Source of the DNA: Deltaproteobacteria bacterium
GTDB taxonomy: Bacteria > Desulfobacterota > Desulfobulbia > Desulfobulbales > Desulfurivibrionaceae
Assembly: GCA_013349295.1 (NCBI GenBank)
Contig: DUZW01000015.1
Span: forward strand, 1-64,000
Length of the DNA: 64,000 nt
Reading direction: 5' to 3'
Shown here: piece by piece, positions 59,069-64,000 of the stretch
How positions within the stretch are numbered: the stretch's first letter is position 1
How the letters are laid out: the number at the start of each line of letters is the position of its first letter
The notes under the pieces: generated by a model
The model's input: only the letters and a program-made list of their open reading frames with translations
Told to the model about the DNA's origin: nothing
Databases searched by the model: none
Position numbers and translations under genes: made by a program

Positions 59069-60979
59069 ATGGAACGCATTGTTCAAGGTATGGGTATCAG
59101 TGAGGTACTCAAGATTATGCGAAGCGCGGATGGGTATTATATTACCAATACCGCCCGCGATATGTCGCAGTCCGATTACAAGAACAGGATCCTGCTGCAC
59201 ACGGACCTGCTGGCCGCCCCCTCCCGCGAGGAGGCCGGTTATTTCTCCCTGGAGATCACCGGCGGTGCTTCGGTGCATGTGGATATTCTCAGGAAGCAGG
59301 TGGATCCTTTCCTCAAGCTGGAACTGTTGCGGGAGAAGATGCCCAAGACCATGTTTCAGACCCTGTGCCGCGGTATCAACCTTTTCGGCTATCGGCCCTA
59401 TCCCCAAAACGTCATCCGTTTTGTGGTGAAGGAGTTTGCCAAGTATGTTGACGTCTGGCGGGTGTTCGATTTTATGAACCATGTGCCCAACATGCGGGCG
59501 GTTTTTGAAGAGGTCCAGGCCGCCGGCAAGATTCTTGAGCCCTGCGTCTGTTTTTCCACGGGACCCGAGCATACCAATGATTTTTATGTGAAGAAGGTCC
59601 AGTCAATTCTGGATGTCACCGGCGAGGAGATCGTTCTTTGCATCAAAAATCACGGGGGATTGGGGTCGCCGAAGCGGATCGGAGATCTGGTTGACGCGAT
59701 TCTGCAGAAATATCCCGATATGGTCATCCATTACCATGGTCACAATACCGATGGAAACGATATCGGCCGCATTGTTGCCGCAGCCATGGCCGGGGCCAAG
59801 ATCGTCGATGCCTCGGATCATGCCTTTACCGGCTACTACGGTCCGCCGCCCATCCTGAGCGTTATCCATACCCTGAAGGAGTATGGGCGCAATGCCGTGG
59901 GCATCAACGAGGCGGCCATCATGGAAACCTCCGATGTGCTGCAGCCCGAGCGCAAGTACTATGAGTATTTCGAATCCCAGATCAAGGGCTTTGATCCCAC
60001 GGTACAGATCCACAAGCTGCCGGGCGGCGCCATGGGCAGCAGTCTGGAGCAGGCGGCCAAGGGCGGCTTTCTCGACAAGATGCCGGAGATCCTCCACAAG
60101 GAACTGCCCAAGGTCCAGATTGAGTTGGGCAACTATTGGAGTGTAACCCCCGGTTCCCAGATTCTGTGGACCACGGCGGTGAGCAATGTGCAGGGCGGTG
60201 AGCGTTACGGCAACTGCTCAGGCGATTTGAAGAACCTGCTGCTCGGTAAGTATGGTCCTTTCCCTTTCTATCAGCCGCCCGACTGGATCTATGAGAAGGC
60301 CTTTGGGCCGGATTGGAAGCAGATCCTTGAGCGGGACGGCGGCATGGAAGCCATTGAGGATATTGATCTTGCGAAGGAGCGCAAGGCCTTGGCCGATAAG
60401 CTCGGTTACGAGCCCACCGAGCAGCAGTTGGTCACCTATCTCCAGCATCCCAATGACGCAGTGAATTTCTTTCGTTTCGAGGAGAAGTTCGGCAAGGTCT
60501 ATGTGCTGCCGCCGAGCATTCTTTTCCGCCGGGGCGGCTTTAAGCTGGGAGAAACCATCACCTATAAAGACCATACCGGCAAGGAGCACATCGTTGAGAT
60601 GGGCCCCATGCAGGAGAGTGAGGACGGGTCGGAAACCAACGTTTATCTCAATATCGATCACCACCAGCGCCATTTTGTCTTTGAAAACGCGGTGGCCCAG
60701 GCCGGCGAGGCAAAGGCTGCCAAGCTGAGCAAGAAAGAAATTGAAGATCTGGCCAAGGCCGGAGATGTCCGGGCGCCTTTCACCGCAAATATCTGTGAGA
60801 TTTCCGTTAAGGAAGGGCAGGAGGTTAAAGCGGGGGAGAAACTGGTGGTTCTTGAGGCCATGAAGATGCAAACCCCGGTGAACAGCGAAGTAGACGGAGT
60901 GGTCGTCAAGATTGTCGCCAAGGTGGGTGATGCCATGCAGCCCGGGGATGAACTGGTGAAGGTGACGCCTGCGGCCTGA
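59069..60979 (+). CDS. Carboxyltransferase plus biotinyl domain subunit (PycB/OadA-like)
   Basis: This 636-residue protein has an N-terminal HMGL-like carboxyltransferase barrel (~1-300), a PYC_OADA conserved domain, and a C-terminal biotinyl domain with LEAMKMQTPV (biotin Lys near 605). It should move the carboxyl group from biotin to pyruvate, giving oxaloacetate, with the biotin carboxylase at 57551. The barrel is divergent: the usual TTLRDAHQS is TARDMSQS, IKDMAG is IKNHGG, and HTHDTSG is HGHNTDG. ATG follows ACAGGAGTCGTC. A terminator follows. Confidence 0.85.
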   Translation: MERIVQGMGISEVLKIMRSADGYYITNTARDMSQSDYKNRILLHTDLLAAPSREEAGYFSLEITGGASVHVDILRKQVDPFLKLELLREKMPKTMFQTLCRGINLFGYRPYPQNVIRFVVKEFAKYVDVWRVFDFMNHVPNMRAVFEEVQAAGKILEPCVCFSTGPEHTNDFYVKKVQSILDVTGEEIVLCIKNHGGLGSPKRIGDLVDAILQKYPDMVIHYHGHNTDGNDIGRIVAAAMAGAKIVDASDHAFTGYYGPPPILSVIHTLKEYGRNAVGINEAAIMETSDVLQPERKYYEYFESQIKGFDPTVQIHKLPGGAMGSSLEQAAKGGFLDKMPEILHKELPKVQIELGNYWSVTPGSQILWTTAVSNVQGGERYGNCSGDLKNLLLGKYGPFPFYQPPDWIYEKAFGPDWKQILERDGGMEAIEDIDLAKERKALADKLGYEPTEQQLVTYLQHPNDAVNFFRFEEKFGKVYVLPPSILFRRGGFKLGETITYKDHTGKEHIVEMGPMQESEDGSETNVYLNIDHHQRHFVFENAVAQAGEAKAAKLSKKEIEDLAKAGDVRAPFTANICEISVKEGQEVKAGEKLVVLEAMKMQTPVNSEVDGVVVKIVAKVGDAMQPGDELVKVTPAA

Positions 60980-61004
60980 AGTGAAATGATTGTGTTGTAA
61001 TGGT

Positions 61005-61043
61005 AAAGGCCGGTGAGCACAAAGTGTTCACCGGCCTTTTTTT
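61005..61043 (+). terminator. Terminator after the carboxylase operon
   Basis: AAAGGCCGGTGAGCAC and GTGTTCACCGGCCTTT pair around 3 bases with one mismatch, followed by TTTT. It is strong, and serves the plus-strand operon. Confidence 0.95.
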
Positions 61044-61059
61044 GTAACCGTCGAGACTC

Positions 61060-61356
61060 TTAGCTGTTGATCTGGATTACCGAGTTTTCCTGGCCAAAGG
61101 GGTTGGTGCAGCGGGCGTCATTCTGGGGGTCTGTCCACCAGTTGCCGTCAACGAGAAAAAGGTATTCGTAGCGTCCGGGTTTGAGCTGTACCTTTTTCCG
61201 GCAGATACCGTCCTTGAACTTGCGCATCTGAAAACCTTCCATTTGCCAGCCGTTGAAATCCCCCACTAGAAAAACCTCGCTGGCCTCTGGTGCTTTCACC
61301 GTGAATTCGATGGATGGTTTGGTGGTCGTTTTTTTTGCCTTCTCTTTGGTTGCCAT
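61060..61356 (-). CDS. Stand-alone AMPK/isoamylase-type glycogen-binding domain (CBM48)
   Basis: This 98-residue protein is a single CBM48-like domain: FTVKAPEASEVFLVGDFNGWQMEGFQMRK, then LKPGRYEYLFLVDGNWWTDPQNDARCTNPFGQENSVI. The Trp and Asn residues that line the sugar site in AMPK-type domains are present. A Lys-rich N-terminus (MATKEKAKKTTTK) precedes it. No enzyme is attached. It may target or regulate glycogen-metabolising partners; two glgC genes lie at 37.1-39.6 kb. The ATG at 61356 follows GGGAGAAAAA. Confidence 0.85.
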   Translation of the reverse strand: MATKEKAKKTTTKPSIEFTVKAPEASEVFLVGDFNGWQMEGFQMRKFKDGICRKKVQLKPGRYEYLFLVDGNWWTDPQNDARCTNPFGQENSVIQINS

Positions 61357-61483
61357 GTTTTTTCTCCCTTGTTGTGCCTTGCGGATGGGCGCTATGCAGG
61401 ACATTATCCTGATTTTTACCGGAAACTCTTTTTATGATGCAGAAAAGTCGGGGAAAAAGTCAAATGGAAAAATCAGGCAAGGG

Positions 61484-61924
61484 TCAGGCGCCGAAGGTGA
61501 GGCGGTTGAAGCCTCCTTGGGCAAACCAGGGCCGAGTGGCATCGATGCCGTCCAGTTCCAGGATCAGCACCTCAAGAATGAGGTAGACCTTGGTCCCTTT
61601 GCGGACACAGGCGGTGAGGGTGTCGCCGTGGTGACCCAGGGCGGCATGGAGATGGATGCGCGGTTCCGTTTCATCCCAGAAGATGGAGCCGCTGCCCAGG
61701 GTTTCCCGTGCGCCGTCAATTTGAGCCCAGACCGGCTCAGGGGGCATGACCGGTTCCTTGGGGCCGGTGACCACTCCGGCTTCTCGCAGGCCGCCAAGGA
61801 CATGGAACCAAGCGCAGCGGATATTCTCGCTGATGATGAGTTGGCGCAAGCCATCGAGAAAGTCGTCCCCTTCATCAAAACGTACGGTGAAAACCCGTTT
61901 GATCGAACCGGTGCGGTATTCCAT
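61484..61924 (-). CDS. PPC/DUF296 domain protein
   Basis: This 146-residue protein has the PPC (plant and prokaryote conserved) fold: RVFTVRFDEGDDFLDGLRQLIISENIRCAWFHVLGGLREAGVV, then EPRIHLHAALGHHGDTLTACV, which carries the His residues that bind a metal in this family. In plants it is joined to AT-hooks; prokaryotic stand-alone forms have no settled role. The ATG at 61924 is 7 bp after the YjgA gene stop, so the two are co-transcribed. Confidence 0.8.
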   Translation of the reverse strand: MEYRTGSIKRVFTVRFDEGDDFLDGLRQLIISENIRCAWFHVLGGLREAGVVTGPKEPVMPPEPVWAQIDGARETLGSGSIFWDETEPRIHLHAALGHHGDTLTACVRKGTKVYLILEVLILELDGIDATRPWFAQGGFNRLTFGA

Positions 61925-61931
61925 GGTCTTC

Positions 61932-62534
61932 CTAAGCCTCCTCGGGAGACGGAGCCGACTCGGCAAACTGCTGTCGCTCCATGGCGGCGTGCAATTGCCG
62001 GAACATTTCCCGGCGATGGACAGGCTTGCGGGTGGCGGCATACCGCAGGGCCGATTTGTGCATGGCATTGGAGTCCAGAGCCGGAAACCTGCGGCAAGCG
62101 ACGGCAATGGTTTCGGACACCCAGCTTTCCGTGAGGTGTTCCTGGTTTCGCTGGGCTTCCTCGCGCGCCTGGATCACTTCACTGATAATGTCTTCGCGCA
62201 ACCGTTCCAGTTCGTGGAATTCCCCGGCCTGTTTCAGTTGGGAGCCCTTGCGTTCCGTGAGGAAGGCGAGAATCTCCTCGGTTCCGCTTTCCCGCAGCAG
62301 GCCGGCGATGAATTTGGTCTGTCGTTTGAGGGCGCCGCCTTTGAGGTCGCGAGAGGCGCTCAGTTCCGCTTTCAAGAGATCATCGGCGGGAAGTTTCTTG
62401 ATATGGGCCGGGGACAGGGCAACAAGCTCCTTGGCGATTTCTTCGATGTTTTTGGCCAGTCGTTTCTTTTCAGAGCGGCTCACATAGATTTCTTGTTGGT
62501 CGGTATCTTTGCTGCTCGATTTTTTAGTTGCCAT
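61932..62534 (-). CDS. DarP/YjgA ribosome-associated protein (DUF615)
   Basis: This 200-residue helical, charged protein has the YjgA pattern: YVSRSEKKRLAKNIEEIAKELVALSPAHIKKLPADDLLKAELSASRDLKGGALKRQTKFIAGLLRES, with a central FHELERLREDII. The C-terminus is a helical KSALRYAATRKPVHRREMFRQLH. DarP binds late 50S precursors in E. coli and aids their assembly. It starts with ATG after a Ser/Lys-rich N-terminus and heads a two-gene operon with the PPC protein. Confidence 0.8.
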   Translation of the reverse strand: MATKKSSSKDTDQQEIYVSRSEKKRLAKNIEEIAKELVALSPAHIKKLPADDLLKAELSASRDLKGGALKRQTKFIAGLLRESGTEEILAFLTERKGSQLKQAGEFHELERLREDIISEVIQAREEAQRNQEHLTESWVSETIAVACRRFPALDSNAMHKSALRYAATRKPVHRREMFRQLHAAMERQQFAESAPSPEEA

Positions 62535-62562
62535 TCAAGTTCCCGCTACAGTAGTATTTCGC

Positions 62563-62668
62563 GTAACTGTCCAGCAGCACCGTATCTGCGTTGTCATCGG
62601 CCTGTTCGTGTGCAATAGCACACTTCGCAGACCTCTTCCTAGCATCTGCGGCACTGCTGAACAGTTAC
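62563..62668 (+). repeat. Dispersed inverted-repeat element, copy E (best preserved)
   Basis: It begins GTAACTGTCCAGCAGCAC and ends GCACTGCTGAACAGTTAC; the two ends are reverse complements at most of 18 positions. The interior includes GTTGTCATCGGCCTG and ACCTCTTCCTAGCATCTGCG. Length 106 bp. It lies between the divergent YjgA and alcohol dehydrogenase genes. Confidence 0.85.
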
Positions 62669-62781
62669 GGTTCGTGGTTTTTTGCCAAATTTCGGCTTCA
62701 AGCTGGACGTGCGCACGCATTTATCTTCCTGGGACAGTATCATTGCCCGCAAGTTTTATAAACAAAAAAGGGGACCCCACC

Positions 62782-63954
62782 ATGCATTCCCAATCCTTTA
62801 CCGTCACCCAGCCCACCCGGATTCGTTTCGGGGTGGATGCGATCAACGACCTTCCCGCCCTGGTAAAAGAACTCGGCGGCAGCAAGGTTTTCCTGGTGGT
62901 TGATCCGGGCCTTGTCAAAGCCGGGCTGGTGGAGCGGATCACCGCGCCGCTGAGCAAGGCAAAGATTGGTTTTGAACTCTACGACCAGATTGACCCAGAG
63001 CCGGGTCTGAAGCTGGCCGACAACGGCCTCAAGCTGGCGAAGAAAGCGAAATGCGACTGCGTGGTCGGCGCGGGCGGCGGCTCCGCCATGGATGTGGCCA
63101 AGGCGATCAGCATCCTGCTCACCAACGGCGGCAAGGCCGAGGATTATCTGGGCTTGGGCAAGATCAAGAAGCCGGGGGTGCCGAAGATCATGATCCCCAC
63201 CAGCGCCGGGACCGGGGCCGAGGTTACCTTCACCGCCGTGTTTATCAATGAAAAAACCAAGTCCAAGGGCGGGATGAACGGCGATCCGTTGTACCCGGAG
63301 GCTGCCATCCTCGATCCGGCCCTGACCGTTTCCCTGCCCCCGCATATCACCGCGACCACCGGGGTGGACGCCCTGACCCATGCCCTGGAGGCCTTTGTTT
63401 CCACCCAGGCCCATGCCATCTCCGACATGTATGCCCTGGAGGCCATCGAGCTGATCAGCTCCAACCTGACCAAGGCGTATGCCCACGGCGGCAACATGGA
63501 GGCTCGTTCCAACATGCTCCTCGGCAGCTTGCTGGCCGGTAAGGCTCTGGCCACGGCGGGGGTCGGCCTGGTGCATGCCATGGCCTATCCCCTGGGCGGC
63601 ATGTTCGGCATCCCGCACGGGTTGGCCAACGCAGTGCTGCTTCCCTATGTGATGGCCTACAACCTCATCGGCAATCCCGCTCGGTTCGCCATGCTGGCCG
63701 AGGTCATGGGCGCGAAAGTCGATGGTCTGCCCGAGCGCGAGGCGGCCGAGGCCGGGGTGGAATTCGTTTACCGGATGAATCAGGATCTCGGCATTCCCGC
63801 AAGCCTTGCCGAGCTGAAGATTCCGGCCAAGAAGATTCCCGAGATGGCCAAGATCGCCCTTACTGTGACCCGACCGGTGGAAAATAACCCGCGCAAGCCC
63901 AGCCTGGAAGATGTGATCCGGGTTTATGAAACGGCCATGGAAGGGTGGGGCTGA
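62782..63954 (+). CDS. Iron-containing alcohol dehydrogenase
   Basis: This 390-residue group III dehydrogenase oxidises or reduces alcohol/aldehyde pairs with NAD(P). The dinucleotide site is VVGAGGGSAMDVAKAIS (about 93-110), with IPTSAGTGAEVT after it. Metal ligands include an Asp near DPALTV and the His residues in DALTHALEAF, GLVHAMAYPLGG and FGIPHGLANA. Length and motifs match Fe-ADH (usually ~385). ATG 62782 follows AAGGGGACCCCACC; the longer frame upstream crosses element copy E. It ends just before the right edge of the window. Confidence 0.9.
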   Translation: MHSQSFTVTQPTRIRFGVDAINDLPALVKELGGSKVFLVVDPGLVKAGLVERITAPLSKAKIGFELYDQIDPEPGLKLADNGLKLAKKAKCDCVVGAGGGSAMDVAKAISILLTNGGKAEDYLGLGKIKKPGVPKIMIPTSAGTGAEVTFTAVFINEKTKSKGGMNGDPLYPEAAILDPALTVSLPPHITATTGVDALTHALEAFVSTQAHAISDMYALEAIELISSNLTKAYAHGGNMEARSNMLLGSLLAGKALATAGVGLVHAMAYPLGGMFGIPHGLANAVLLPYVMAYNLIGNPARFAMLAEVMGAKVDGLPEREAAEAGVEFVYRMNQDLGIPASLAELKIPAKKIPEMAKIALTVTRPVENNPRKPSLEDVIRVYETAMEGWG

Positions 63955-64000
63955 GTGAGTGAAGAGTGCAGGGTGAAAAATGTAAAGTTATTACAGATGC

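Noticed and set aside
1-64000. CRISPR array
   Set aside because: No regularly spaced direct repeats were seen; the repeats found are dispersed inverted-repeat elements.

Overview
The window is a 64 kb piece of chromosome from a Gram-negative bacterium. Evidence for an outer membrane is the LptF/LptG pair, an MlaE/F/D/PqiC-type lipid transport operon and an OmpA-family protein. The fairly high GC, the density of PAS/HDOD/PilZ/histidine-kinase genes, a DUF6178-like protein, haem-type DUF3365 sensors, a two-subunit biotin carboxylase/carboxyltransferase pair and a benzoyl/hydroxyacyl-CoA-type activase together suggest a Desulfobacterota (delta-proteobacterial, Desulfobulbales-like) anaerobe. That placement is an inference; no rRNA gene is present to test it.

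Layout. 1-3.6 kb: start of a gene running off the left edge, a CxxCH/PAS histidine kinase and an HDOD protein. 3.7-10.6 kb: an ion-homeostasis block (MarC-family protein, universal stress protein, a P-type ATPase with Na,K-ATPase-like (type IIC) signatures, and an SLC12-like cation-chloride cotransporter). 10.8-13.4 kb: cold-shock protein, methyltransferase, asnS. 13.7-16.6 kb: isochorismatase-fold hydrolase, PilZ protein, large CheZ-like protein. 16.6-20.5 kb: periplasmic binding protein translationally overlapped with a hybrid histidine kinase. 20.7-24.4 kb: mla-type operon. 24.5-29.6 kb: DUF6178-like protein, YihY/BrkB, a small hypothetical, tRNA-Cys, rnc, Elp3-like radical SAM. 29.6-31.2 kb: small Cys-rich protein, activase and partner. 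31.4-33.7 kb: lptG/lptF. 34.1-36.8 kb: ASKHA (RACo-like) protein and DHH phosphoesterase. 37.1-39.6 kb: two tandem glgC paralogues. 39.8-44.9 kb: HDOD, PAS, PAS-LuxR, trpA, trpB. 45.4-52.2 kb: six-gene block with roadblock/LC7 proteins, an MglA-like GTPase, an unknown adaptor-like protein, a TPR-PilB/GspE ATPase and a REC-PATAN-LC7 protein. 52.4-57.3 kb: OmpA-TPR, DUF3365 sensor, histidine kinase, a HIT/GalT-like unknown. 57.6-61 kb: split pyruvate-carboxylase-type pair. 61-64 kb: stand-alone glycogen-binding domain, PPC/DUF296 protein, YjgA/DarP, iron alcohol dehydrogenase.

The most promising uncharacterised system is the 45.4-52.2 kb block. It joins Ras-like polarity-switch components (GTPase plus roadblock proteins) to a type IV pilus/type II secretion-class motor ATPase and a PATAN response regulator, with no pilin, platform or secretin genes beside them. 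The ion block is also notable: a Na,K-ATPase-like pump lies about 2 kb from an NKCC/KCC-like cotransporter, a pairing known from animal cells.

The non-coding DNA holds at least five copies of a ~106 bp inverted-repeat element (13.4, 22.6, 33.8, 36.8 and 62.6 kb; one sits inside the mla operon). A separate 127 bp palindromic element starts exactly at the lptG stop codon, and a 64 bp repeat of the CGTCATTCCCGCG type lies near 8.1 kb. There are also several strong hairpins and terminators. I saw no phage, integrase, transposase or CRISPR array.
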